From Puniceicoccales bacterium (GTDB lineage: Bacteria; Verrucomicrobiota; Verrucomicrobiia; Opitutales; JAIRKQ01), in NCBI GenBank assembly GCA_031279395.1, contig JAITIO010000009.1, forward strand, positions 1 through 60,501: a stretch of 60,501 nucleotides of DNA, written 5' to 3'. The notes under the pieces are model-generated. The model was not told the DNA's origin. It did no database searches and saw only the letters and a list, made by a program, of their open reading frames with translations. The translations under genes and the position numbers were made by a program. How positions within the stretch are numbered: position 1 is the stretch's first letter; the number at the start of each line of letters is the position of its first letter. Below are positions 1 to 8,945 of this stretch, one piece after another.

Positions 1-1544
1 GGTTTCAAAGGTGGTTGCTTGCCTTGCGACATGGTAGCCAGCATGGATTGTCCATTCTGCCCAACGGAGATACCGTTGGCTGTGTTTAATAGGTCCCTGG
101 CTCCGTTTTGATTAGAAACGAGGCATTTGCATACCCTATGCATCTGGGAACGCATGAGTTCTACGTGGGGAATGCGACAAAACGGTTCTCCCGTAAAATT
201 TCCTGCATTTCCAAAAAAGTCCATCCATACTTGGATCCTTTTGACATCAACATTGCCGGTAGCATCGAAACAATTGGATGCTACTTCGTTCGCCATCCTT
301 TGCCAAATCTTGCGGGCTTCCCCTAGAGTCATATCCCTTTGTTCAACAACTTCGTTCGCCATCCTTTGCCAAATCTTGCGGGCTTCCCTTAGAGTCATAT
401 CCCTTTGTTCAACAACTTCATTCGCCATCCTTTGCCAAATCTTGCGGGCTTCCTTTAGAGTCATATTCGTTAGTCCAACAACTTCGTTCGCCATCCTTTG
501 CCAAATCTTGCGAGCTTCCTTTAGAGTCATATTCGTTAGTCCAACAACTTCATTTACTGTCGCTTGCCAAATCTTGCGGGCTTTCTCCAAAAACGTGGAC
601 ATTTGTTTACCACAAACACTATACCACGGCTCACTATCTACACCATCTTCCAATGATGCGAGAGATGGGAATTTCCCTTGTTTAATCAATGCTGCCAGAA
701 AGTCGTCGCCCAATGAACCATACTTTGACAATTTATCTGCAAAGGCTTTGGCCTCTTCCCGGGAAAATTCACTTAGGTCAAGGTTCGATATTTTACCTTT
801 GACCATAAGAGTTTGTAGTAAAGCTATGCCAGGTAAGCCTTGTGAGAAACAGAAATCAATAAATTCTTCCGGTACGTAGAGCACATGAAGGTTTGGTAAT
901 TTATCCTCACTAATCAGATATTTCAACAGACCCAAACCACTCGAATTACTATTAATAAGCCTATTAATAAATATTTCCAAAGCTTTCCCTGACCACCTCC
1001 TTGAGCTAAAATTCAGTAGCCTATTATCGGTAGCTATGTCGGCTAAACACTTCACCCCTACCAAATCATATTCGAGCAGTTTATTCACCAAAATATCGAA
1101 TTCTTCCGCCGATAGGCACCTTAGATCTAGCTTTGGATCTTTACCCAATACTAGCTGTCTAAAAAGTTTCATGGCGGGCTGTGGCACAGCAGGATTGCTG
1201 CTTTTAAACACCGCCATTAAAATGTCTAACATCTCCTTGGAAGATATTTCCCCTGGCTTAAAACTTGGTATTTTATTGGCCAGCAGCAGCGAACTTAACA
1301 GCCATATACCGGACTCACCACGCCTAAGCATGTTAAGTATCCTATCTACAAAATCCTTTGGTTGTTCGAGGAAAGATTTTGCCGAAGGTACAGTCGTATC
1401 TTTTCCGGTTCTAAACGGTTGAGAATTTGGACTGTCTCTAAAATCATGCGAACCCATTGCAGCCGATGGTTTGTCATTTCCTGGGAGTGACGTTTTTCTC
1501 CAAGTGTTTGCCCTATGAGTTGTTGTAGTATTGACGCTCTCCAT
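1..1544 (-). CDS. Large repeat-containing protein, putative secreted effector; 3' end outside window
   Basis: I read this open frame directly on the minus strand. It starts at the ATG at 1544-1542 and stays open to base 1, so the C-terminus is missing. The N-terminus (MESVNTTTTHRANT...) is Ser/Thr-rich and has no signal peptide. About 510 residues are visible. They contain loosely repeated helical segments with the pattern G..LL..L...G.L....S.E, followed by a tandem 22-residue repeat (ARKIWQRMANEVV core). Much of it aligns by eye with the 717-residue protein at 44170-46323, including the motifs HDFRDSPN, EQPK.FVD and RSQMHRVC. The upstream ~245 bp is also related between the two. I do not recognise the family. 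Type III effector status is inferred only from the N-terminal composition and from secretion genes elsewhere in the window. Confidence 0.85.
   Translation of the reverse strand, partial: MESVNTTTTHRANTWRKTSLPGNDKPSAAMGSHDFRDSPNSQPFRTGKDTTVPSAKSFLEQPKDFVDRILNMLRRGESGIWLLSSLLLANKIPSFKPGEISSKEMLDILMAVFKSSNPAVPQPAMKLFRQLVLGKDPKLDLRCLSAEEFDILVNKLLEYDLVGVKCLADIATDNRLLNFSSRRWSGKALEIFINRLINSNSSGLGLLKYLISEDKLPNLHVLYVPEEFIDFCFSQGLPGIALLQTLMVKGKISNLDLSEFSREEAKAFADKLSKYGSLGDDFLAALIKQGKFPSLASLEDGVDSEPWYSVCGKQMSTFLEKARKIWQATVNEVVGLTNMTLKEARKIWQRMANEVVGLTNMTLKEARKIWQRMANEVVEQRDMTLREARKIWQRMANEVVEQRDMTLGEARKIWQRMANEVASNCFDATGNVDVKRIQVWMDFFGNAGNFTGEPFCRIPHVELMRSQMHRVCKCLVSNQNGARDLLNTANGISVGQNGQSMLATMSQGKQPPLK
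284..613 (-). repeat. Tandem 66-bp repeat (22-residue coding repeat), four good copies plus one degenerate
   Basis: Copies begin at 284, 350, 416, 482 and 548, exactly 66 bp apart and in frame with the minus-strand gene. Each encodes about MTLKEARKIWQRMANEVV plus a four-residue variable end (GLTN or EQRD). The copy at 548-613 is diverged (ARKIWQATVNEVV). The paralogue at 45061 has a single copy (KEARGIWQRIANEV), so the array expanded in this copy only. The near-identity of the central copies suggests recent slippage or unequal recombination. Confidence 0.95.
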
Positions 1545-1790
1545 ATTATTCTTTCTTTGGTTGTTGTGTATAATGCCTACGCGAAAAATCTTTCCTTTGC
1601 AAGTCTTTTTTGTGAAAACTTTTACTTTTTATAAACAACAGAAAAGCCGGCAAAACCATGGCGTTTTCTCCGAAATTCTGCAAAAATTCAGGCTTGCCGC
1701 CGTCCTGTGAATTTTTAAACGGGTCACGTCTATCACCAAAATCTTCCGACTTTTACCGGGTCAGTTTCTGCAGAACTTTGTCATTATTTT
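1545..1790 (-). promoter_or_regulatory. Conserved 5' leader shared with the paralogue at 44170
   Basis: Read on the minus strand, this stretch matches 43915-44169 at most positions. Blocks include GTGATAGAC, AAAAATTCACAGGAC, GAATTTTTGCAGAATTT, GACTTGCAAAGGAAAGATTT and AAAGAAAGAATAAT directly before the ATG. An imperfect inverted repeat (AAAAATTC...GAATTTTT) lies within it. The weak SD and any promoter must lie here, but no clear sigma-70 pair with good spacing stands out. The conservation could reflect shared regulation or just a recent segmental duplication. Confidence 0.7.
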
Positions 1791-1841
1791 TCTTTACGCC
1801 GGAAATTTTTTATTTAAAAATCGACAGACTTTTGGAAAGAA

Positions 1842-2486
1842 ATGGCAATGGACACAGGTAGGTGGTGTATCGTTCGGCTAGGTGATGACTACAATTGGTG
1901 GGTGCATGAAGCCAGCGACGATACTTTTTGTGATACGGAGTTGGGTATTCTTGACCCGAAACAGATAGAACGTATGGTCGATCTATTGGACCAGTTGAAG
2001 CAATATGGTCTCGATGATGAAGTGGTCAACGGTGCATTTATTCCCTATGCAATCGATAGAGAAATGCCAAAGGAAATGTTCAGACTGTACGAAGTTAAAG
2101 ATAATATTTTAAGTCCGCGCGAACGTGTTTTTTGCCTGCCCAATAGTTCCGGGGAACAGGAAGGAATGTTTGCTGAATTCATAGATCACATAATGGCTTT
2201 GCGAATAAAATTGTTGAATGCGAGTTTTGATTTTAAGCAACCTTTGAATTTGGAAGAGGTCGAAGATATTTTGCATGCGGAACAACAGGAACGGTATATC
2301 GCCGGCATTAGGCCCCACGCATTCGATGAAATTATGTCCATATTGGACTATGTCCCCGCCGGATATAGTTTGGATGCGGATGCCGAGGACGAAGATGAGG
2401 ATAAAGAAGACCTTGATTTATTAGAGTTCGACGATGATGAGGAAGAGTCATTAAAGATTGACGGAGACAACCCCGGAGATTGGTGA
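1842..2486 (+). CDS. Hypothetical protein with strongly acidic C-terminus
   Basis: This is a 214-residue soluble protein with no signal peptide or membrane segment. The last ~40 residues are almost entirely Asp/Glu (for example DADAEDEDEDKEDLDLLEFD), a tail often seen in proteins that bind basic partners. The ATG at 1842 follows GGAAAGAA; an internal ATG two codons later is also possible. It is transcribed away from the repeat-protein gene and runs towards the permease at 2528, 41 bp downstream, so the two may be co-transcribed. I do not recognise a family and assign no function. Confidence 0.75.
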   Translation: MAMDTGRWCIVRLGDDYNWWVHEASDDTFCDTELGILDPKQIERMVDLLDQLKQYGLDDEVVNGAFIPYAIDREMPKEMFRLYEVKDNILSPRERVFCLPNSSGEQEGMFAEFIDHIMALRIKLLNASFDFKQPLNLEEVEDILHAEQQERYIAGIRPHAFDEIMSILDYVPAGYSLDADAEDEDEDKEDLDLLEFDDDEEESLKIDGDNPGDW

Positions 2487-2527
2487 TGATGGGGGTTATT
2501 TATGGCGAGCAGATGTGTTTATAATTT

Positions 2528-4219
2528 GTGAGAAAATATTCCATAGTTGTATTTTTTGTGGTAGTATTATTTTTCGCTGCATTTTTTATCTGGCCAATTT
2601 TCCAAGTTTTACGCAGTGGATTCACCACTTCAGACGGCCATTTTACCCTAGCCTATCTCTCTGCAATTTTTAGTAATAGGCTATACCTGATAAGCATCAA
2701 AAATTCGATATTACTAGCAACTGTTACCACCATAGTCGCTTTTTTAATAGCACTTCCGTTGGCATATTTTACGGATCGCTATGATTTTCCTGGGAAAAAA
2801 TTTTTTACAAATGTCGTTTTATTGCCAATCATGTTGCCTCCATTTGTTGGAGCCATAGGGGTTCACCATATCCTCGGTGTTCGTGGGATGTTAAATAGCA
2901 TTCTCTTAAAAATGGGTATTATCGACGGGGCACATTTGATCGATTGGCTGGGTGACTACAAACTAATCGGCATGTGTTTTCTAAATGCCATCAGCCTATA
3001 CCCCATACTATATTTAAATCTTGTGTCGACATTGGCAAACATTGACCCTTCGCTCGACGAAGCAGCCGGGTGTCTCGGATGCCATGGATTAAAGAGATTT
3101 TTTAAAATCACATTTCCGCTGATGCGATCGGGAATTTTCGCCGGCGTAACGTTGGTATTCATTTGGTCATTCACCGAATTGGGGGTGCCACTAATTTTCG
3201 ATTACAATCTGGTTGTCTCCGTCCAAATTTACAATGGATTAAAAGTGATCAATGATAATCAGTTACCTTTTGCTTTGGTCAGTGTCGTACTTCTGCTATC
3301 GTTGGCATTTTACATCTTTGGTAAGCTATTGACGGGAAACCAAAACTATGCGATGATGGCAAAGGCATCCCATGCCTATTCGGCTAAGAAAACAGGATTT
3401 CTCAAAAAATTAATCTGCTGTTCTTTGTTCATCGGAGTTACCATTGTGGCTTTAATGCCGCATGCCGCCGTGGTTTTGACATCATTTGCTGGGGATTGGT
3501 ATAATTCAGTATTTCCCAACGTTTGGACATTGGACAATTATAAAATTACACTTGGCCATCCTTTTACAATTTCGTCCATACAAAATAGTGTGATTTATTC
3601 GGGCTGTGCGACCTTATTTGCCGTTATTTTGGGAATTACGATCGCCTTTGTCGTTGTGCGTTCTAGGTTAAAATTTCGTAATTTGCTAGACACCATGACC
3701 ATGTTACCACTAGCCGTTCCAGGACTTGTCATGGCATTCGGATACTTTGCAATGAGTCAAAATGGTAGGGTATTTTCATTTTTAAATCCCATAGAAAACC
3801 CGACGATGCTGTTGATTATAGCGTATACGGTTCGGAAACTACCGTTCATTGTGCGCTCGGCGATATCTGGCCTACAGCAGATGAGTTATACCTATGAAGA
3901 GGCTGCCCAGTGTTTGGGATGTTCCCCTCTAAAGACTAGTATAAGGATTACTTTTCCATTGATAATTGCAAATTTATTGGCTGGAGGATTATTGGTCTTT
4001 TCACAAACCATGCTTGAAGTATCCGACTCCCTAGTTCTAGCTCAAAAACAGCAATATTACCCAATAACCAAAGCCATATACGAATTGATCAATTTATTGG
4101 GCGAAGGCCCGTTCTTGGCATGTTCTCTGGGTGTCTGGGCGATGACATTTCTAGCCATAACCGTCATCAGTGCTTCAACTTTTATGGGTAAAAATCTAGG
4201 CACCATTTTCAAGGCATGA
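2528..4219 (+). CDS. ABC transporter permease, ferric-iron type (FbpB/AfuB-like), two fused permease domains
   Basis: The 563-residue protein has about twelve hydrophobic segments in two halves. Each half carries the cytoplasmic loop that contacts the ATPase: EAAGCLGCHGLKRFFKITFP near residue 180 and EEAAQCLGCSPLKTSIRIT near residue 457. Duplicated permeases of this kind are typical of Fe3+ uptake systems; related families move thiamine, putrescine or phosphonates, so the substrate is inferred. The frame opens with GTG at 2528 without a strong SD. No ATPase or periplasmic binding-protein gene lies beside it, so partners must be elsewhere. Confidence 0.85.
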   Translation: MRKYSIVVFFVVVLFFAAFFIWPIFQVLRSGFTTSDGHFTLAYLSAIFSNRLYLISIKNSILLATVTTIVAFLIALPLAYFTDRYDFPGKKFFTNVVLLPIMLPPFVGAIGVHHILGVRGMLNSILLKMGIIDGAHLIDWLGDYKLIGMCFLNAISLYPILYLNLVSTLANIDPSLDEAAGCLGCHGLKRFFKITFPLMRSGIFAGVTLVFIWSFTELGVPLIFDYNLVVSVQIYNGLKVINDNQLPFALVSVVLLLSLAFYIFGKLLTGNQNYAMMAKASHAYSAKKTGFLKKLICCSLFIGVTIVALMPHAAVVLTSFAGDWYNSVFPNVWTLDNYKITLGHPFTISSIQNSVIYSGCATLFAVILGITIAFVVVRSRLKFRNLLDTMTMLPLAVPGLVMAFGYFAMSQNGRVFSFLNPIENPTMLLIIAYTVRKLPFIVRSAISGLQQMSYTYEEAAQCLGCSPLKTSIRITFPLIIANLLAGGLLVFSQTMLEVSDSLVLAQKQQYYPITKAIYELINLLGEGPFLACSLGVWAMTFLAITVISASTFMGKNLGTIFKA

Positions 4220-4259
4220 GCCATCAAAAACCAACGATATGGGGTCCTGCATGGCCCTT

Positions 4260-4290
4260 AAACCCAAATTTTTAGATCGACGATGGGTTT
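4260..4290. terminator. Weak inverted repeat between convergent genes
   Basis: AAACCCA at 4260-4266 can pair with TGGGTTT at 4284-4290, in the 70-bp gap between the convergent permease and kinase-like genes. The right arm touches the stop codon of the minus-strand gene. The stem is short and no long T-run follows, so a terminator role is only possible. Confidence 0.3.
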
Positions 4291-5123
4291 CATCGCTGCT
4301 GTGGCGGTACAACTTTTGATTCCAGTGGTTTGCTGTGCTTTTTGACATCTAATTTTTGCTCCACAAATGCTAAAACAAGTGCGATATTTTCTTCCATTGG
4401 ACGGGAGGATGTCCATACCTCTATGGCATATTCAGGTTTTTTCATCGGATGAAACGTGCGAGAAAAATCCAATTTATCACGTTCAATGGGGTTATCGATT
4501 TCTTTTTCCACATCAATCCTGAAGTCTATTTTGGCAGAGTCAGTAGCCAGGAACCAAAATTTCACATCGGCTTCTGGAAATATATATGTACCACATGTCC
4601 GTCCTTCGGCAGCTATGCCGTTGAACTTTTGGATTTCTTTCAAATTTAGGACTTCTCGGATATGTTTTATGCAAAAATCATTAATGGACTTAAATAATGA
4701 TGAATATTTAGCCACATTGGCATTGATATCTTCCGCCCTCAATTCTTTGCTGGTCAAACAGACTCCATTGATGCTAAATTTGGCTTTTCCGTCTTCCAAG
4801 AAACATTCATATTTGGCATCCTTCAAAAATTCATCTATTTTGCTTTCATTGTTAGACTCCGGCGCAACTCCAGCCTGAATAAGCACATATGTTACCGTGC
4901 GATATAATGCACCGGTTTCGACATAAACCAAGTTGAATTTTTTAGCAAGTGCCTGTGTAATGGGAGATTTTTTCGTGGCTGATCCTCCATCGATGGTGAC
5001 GACTATTTTATCGTACAACGGGAATATTTCCGTATCAACTTCGCAATGGGCGTAGGTAGGAAAAATTAATATCATCACCAGCAATGCAAAGGAAAATAAC
5101 CCTGTTTTCATTATACTATGCAT
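4290..5123 (-). CDS. Exported cytidylate-kinase-like protein with degenerate P-loop
   Basis: The 277-residue protein starts with a clear signal peptide (hydrophobic core residues 9-24, then YAHC) followed by a cytidylate-kinase fold. VVTIDGGSATKKS (about 41-53) matches the P-loop, ETGALYRTVT matches the D(S/T)GA(M/I)YR CMP-binding motif, and EGRTCGTYIFPEA matches GRDIGTVVFPDA. Ordinary Cmk is cytosolic and about 220-230 residues, so a signal peptide is unusual. The P-loop keeps its lysine but loses the preceding glycine and the following Ser/Thr context (Cmk GPSGAGKGT versus GGSATKKSP), so catalysis is doubtful. The alternative start at 5111 (MKTGLF) gives a more typical signal peptide. A Cys at the possible cleavage site could alternatively be lipidated. 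Confidence 0.75.
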   Translation of the reverse strand: MHSIMKTGLFSFALLVMILIFPTYAHCEVDTEIFPLYDKIVVTIDGGSATKKSPITQALAKKFNLVYVETGALYRTVTYVLIQAGVAPESNNESKIDEFLKDAKYECFLEDGKAKFSINGVCLTSKELRAEDINANVAKYSSLFKSINDFCIKHIREVLNLKEIQKFNGIAAEGRTCGTYIFPEADVKFWFLATDSAKIDFRIDVEKEIDNPIERDKLDFSRTFHPMKKPEYAIEVWTSSRPMEENIALVLAFVEQKLDVKKHSKPLESKVVPPQQR

Positions 5124-5339
5124 ATATGTAAATTGTAAGGATTTTAAAATTTTACAAGACTCTTTTTATTTTTATCGAAAATCATTTTTTCCATTCAGGT
5201 CTAAAACTCGCAAATAAAATTTTATCACCAAATGTCATTTTTGAGTACAATAGCCATATAACAATTCCGAAGGGTTTAAAATGTTCATTTTCGCCAACGG
5301 GGGAGTTTTGTTTATGTAAGTATTTAGTAAAAAAATATA

Positions 5340-5377
5340 AAAGATTTATAAAAGATCTTGAAAAAGATGTAAAAGAT
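5340..5377 (+). repeat. Four short AAAGAT repeats in the autotransporter leader
   Basis: AAAGAT occurs at 5340, 5351, 5363 and 5372, spaced 9-12 bp, just before the SD of the autotransporter gene. The surrounding 5124-5400 leader is very AT-rich and otherwise holds no gene. The array could be an operator, an RNA-binding site or simple low-complexity sequence. Confidence 0.4.
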
Positions 5378-5395
5378 CCTAAATTGTCCCAACAC

Positions 5396-5401
5396 AGGAG
5401 G
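5396..5401 (+). promoter_or_regulatory. Ribosome binding site AGGAGG fixing the autotransporter start
   Basis: AGGAGG lies 5 nt before the ATG at 5407. This decides for that ATG (MNNKSRRKYF, a typical signal peptide start) rather than the in-frame GTG at 5401, which overlaps the SD. It is one of the few strong SD sequences in the window. Confidence 0.85.
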
Positions 5402-5406
5402 TGTTA

Positions 5407-8363
5407 ATGAATAACAAATCGAGGAGAAAATATTTTGTTTTGGCGTGCCTGGCTGCTTGCCTACTGCATACCGGCGCATTTGGAGTCACTGAGGAGCGTG
5501 CCGTGGCGCTGCATATAGGTGATAGTGTGGATACAACCATAAATTTTTCGACCGAAGGGGACGAAAATAATCCGGTAAACACATCCATGGATGCGTTTGT
5601 GGGTAATGATGGTTTAATGCAGAACATCAATGTATCCGATACCAGTCCTATCCACGGCATATATTTCTCGGGGGAAAGTTTTTCCGGAAAAACTTTGATA
5701 CTGAATAACGTCAACATCGCCTATGGCGATCAAATTCCTTACCTCATAGCAGCAACCGCCACCACCGCTGCGGAAAGCCAGTGTTCTGCTGTGGCCATAG
5801 ATCTCTCGGGGGTACATGGTAGTGATGGTTCACAATTCACCGTGGCACTGGATAATACTGGTAACGCAAAGGAGTATCGGTTTTCCGCCAAGGCAAATAC
5901 CAGTAACGTACCCACTTATGCTGTAGCAATTGGCGTTCCAATCGCCACAAGTGAAATAGATACAAGTTACTCTACCTTTGATCCTCGGGGTGCTTTGGTA
6001 AACGCCACCGTCTCCGCCACCGCCACCGGTGAGAATTCCGCCTACGCTGCGGTATTCGGAGCGGGATATGCGAATAGCGAGGAAACGACGGTAAGCGATT
6101 GGACCGCAGAATTTAAGGGCAATGCAACCATAGCCGCCACCGGGCATAGTCAAACCACTGACAATATTAACATTGGGACGCTGGGCGGGGACAAAAACGA
6201 TAATTTTCGCTTCTATTTCAATGGCAGCGAGAGTACCGTGGTGAACATCGCCGCGCTGAAACTAGGAGAGGTGAGCGAGCCCAATGCAGAGGCAGAAGGA
6301 GCCAAGCAGGCCACCTTGGCGCTGGTCGAAGACCAAGGGAAAAATACAGGTGAGAACTACTACGCCCGTGCCATCGCTCTCGGACCGAATTTCCAATTGA
6401 ACGTCGGGCGTACCCGCACACTCATGGCCGAAAGCTCCGAACATAAAAACGCTATCCTGGAAGCGGAGAGTTCCATAAGCAGCGGTGGACAGCCAAGTGG
6501 CGGAAACGGCACGATGAATATCTTCGGTGCCATCGGCCAGGCACGTGCCAACGCAAACACGGAAGGCTCCATCATCCGCATCGACAGTGGATGGACAGTA
6601 AACGCCTACGGCCCAGTGGAGGACGTCACTTCCATCGCAGTGAATAACGGTACCTTCAACACCTACGAATCCATCAAGAATATCACCCTGTCCAACGGAA
6701 GTGTGAACGCCTACGGCACAAGCAATGACATCGGTACCATCACCATCAACGGCGGTAATCTGCACATCACCAAGTGTGACAGTAGCAAGTTCGATGAAAA
6801 CTTTACCCTACTGAAAAATGGGATGCACTACGTCGATTCGAATGGGACGAAATATGGTTCCGGAACAACAAATGTACTGAATATCGATGCTACCAGCTAC
6901 CCATGGAAAGGGAACTCCACCGGCGGGAAATTAACCCTAAACGAAGGCAATGTTTTAAAATTTCACGTGGATAGTAGCCAGCCAGACACTACGATAGCGG
7001 TACAACCAACGGGTCTCGATGATAGGTTTGAGATTACGAAGGGATATGTCACCATCGATCCCGGCATGTCGGAAGCCATGGTGTTCAGCGGGGGTAAACT
7101 TAGCATTGTTAACGATAATATAAGTGAGTCGGGGACATTGCCCGCCCATGCCGATTTCTGGCTGGTCCGTACGGGAAAAAATACAAACATTGAAGCCGTT
7201 GGTGCCATATTCGGGTTTAACCTTGCTAACGAAGATCAGTTTATAAAAATAAACGACAACCTGTACAAAATGACGAAAACTTATGGAGGAAATCTTCTTT
7301 CCGGAGAAATTGACGACTATGCGGAATGGAGTGGGGATTTGGACGTTTATTTGTTCAATGATGCAACTAAAAGCGCCAGCGGTTTGATAATAGGTACCGG
7401 AGATACACCCCACTACGCCATTGAATCGGATTATACCAAACACCATGCCAATGGGGAACTGGCAACCCTGACGGCATCCGCCCACACCCTATTGTTCAAT
7501 GCTACTTCCGACCGCTTGACAAACGTGAAAGGTTCCCTCGCCGATCCGTTTGTCCATGCCATTTATGGCCGCGCCCACCAGGACGAAATTGCTGGGCTTG
7601 GATACAACAGCAAGATGAGCGGTTGCGTCCTAGGCCTTGACGATGTGTGGAATCTCTCCAACGAAAGATACCTCCCCGCGGGTGCTATCTTCGGATATGC
7701 CCACGGAAAGATGGACTTTTTCGGGTCCGCCACGGGCCTAGAACAATCTGCCAAGCGGGATCTTTACATGGTAGAACTTTTCGGTGCCTACGAATCCTTC
7801 GATGACAAACTTTTGAAAACCAACGTTGGGATTTCTTTCGGCTACGACTATGGCAGTGATAGGCTGCACGGGATGGATGCCTACTGGAATTTGTCAAAAA
7901 CCTGTATGCCTACTGGGTATGCCAGTTCGGGCTGTGGTTCCGGGTAAACTACAACCACATCGCCCAGGATGGATATTATGAAACGACGACAGCTGCAGTT
8001 GGTGCCCAGCATGTCTCCGCCGTCAACCATAACCTCTTCACCACCATCCTTGGCCTCAACGTCGAAAAGGAAATCTTCGACCAGGAACATGCCGATAAAA
8101 AATGGTCCCTATCCCTGAAGGCGTGTTGGGAATGCCAATCGAGGCAGAGACATTCCAGCGCCACCGCTACCTTTGACAACAACTTCAACATCGGCACAAT
8201 CGTTCCTATTCTCAGGTATCCGTCCAAGCATTCCGCCATCGGAACTCTCGCAGTTTCCAAACACTTAAACGTCAACTGGGACATCGTCGGTTCCTACACC
8301 GGCAGAATCGGCAAGAACATCTCCACCCACACCATTTTCTGCGGACTCAAGTACTCCTTCTAG
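5407..8363 (+). pseudogene. Autotransporter (type V secretion), frameshifted in the beta-barrel
   Basis: The first frame (5407-7947) gives a signal peptide (MNNKSRRKYFVLACLAACLL), a long Asn/Thr/Gly-rich passenger and the start of an autotransporter beta-domain (FVHAIYGRAHQDEIAGLGYN...). It then stops with a nonsense tail. The barrel continues one frame back from about 7900 (LYAYWVCQFGLWFRVNYNH...) to the stop at 8361-8363, ending ...CGLKYSF with the C-terminal Phe expected for BAM recognition. Restoring one A to the A5 tract at 7896-7900 joins the frames cleanly (NLSKNLYAYW) into about 985 residues. As read, the product lacks its last strands and should not be displayed. Causes could be mutation, phase variation or a sequencing error. 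Confidence 0.85.
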
Positions 8364-8945
8364 ACGCCAGGCACATGGTGGTAGGAAAACCGAACACAAT
8401 TGCAGTCTATTTTCGCCGGGTACTGGTGTCAAAAAGTACAGGCCCGGCCAGTGAAATCATCCGAGAGATCTGCCATGGAGCGAATAGTCTACTATGGCAG
8501 ATTACGCAACTTGTTAGCGCTGAAAATATCATTTTTACGTGAAAAAAATTCGACCTTGTCTTGCTATTCCTAGACTTCTCTAAAGGTCGCGGTTAAATCC
8601 AAGTACAGAATTGAGCTAGCGAAAATTGGACAAAAAGATCTAAGCGGGTTATTCAAAAGTGAATGTAAAAGCAATCTTCTTATGTATTTTACTTCTTTTT
8701 CTTTCTTTCTTTTCTGCTCTTTCGTATGCCTTTATTAAATGAAATTAGCGTATTTTCCTCTGCTCCCGTTTCTACTCCATCCCTCTTAAACTTTTGATGA
8801 AAACCTAAATGGCCATGATTTTGATCGAAATGCGGTAAATTTGCTAGAAGCTGTCTTCCATTTTCTCCTAATCCGCTTGGGAAAATCCATTCGTGTTTTC
8901 TATTGCAGGGATAAGATTTTTAAGTTCAGAGAAACACTTTAAATA
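8364..8945. other. Non-coding stretch downstream of the autotransporter
   Basis: I found no credible gene in these 582 bases. There is a GC-rich imperfect hairpin near 8412-8452 (GCCGGGTACT...AGTACAGGCCCGGC), a second inverted repeat at 8468-8502, and a pyrimidine-rich run near 8690-8720. The rest is AT-rich with frequent stops in all frames. Confidence 0.5.
8468..8502. terminator. Perfect 9-bp inverted repeat after the autotransporter
   Basis: ATCTGCCAT (8468-8476) pairs with ATGGCAGAT (8494-8502) across a 17-nt loop, about 105 bp after the autotransporter stop. With the hairpin just upstream it could end transcription. Neither is followed by a T-run, so this is not a standard intrinsic terminator. 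Confidence 0.4.

Noticed and set aside
284..613. CRISPR-like array of regularly spaced repeats
   Set aside because: The units are contiguous 66-bp coding repeats with no unique spacers and stay in frame with the protein.
127..879. Long plus-strand frame with repeated FAILCQILRAS units (also 278-685)
   Set aside because: It is the antisense shadow of the 66-bp coding repeats of the minus-strand gene, which is open throughout and homologous to the gene at 44170.
1658..1861. Plus-strand ORF resembling the minus-strand ORF at 43803-44144
   Set aside because: Both lie opposite the conserved leader. Most differences between them change amino acids, so the similarity is explained by DNA conservation rather than coding.
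7890..7905. Programmed -1 frameshift in the autotransporter
   Set aside because: The sequence around TTGTCAAAAACC does not form a canonical slippery heptamer in the right frame, and no clear downstream stem or pseudoknot was seen. A simple indel in A5 explains the data better.
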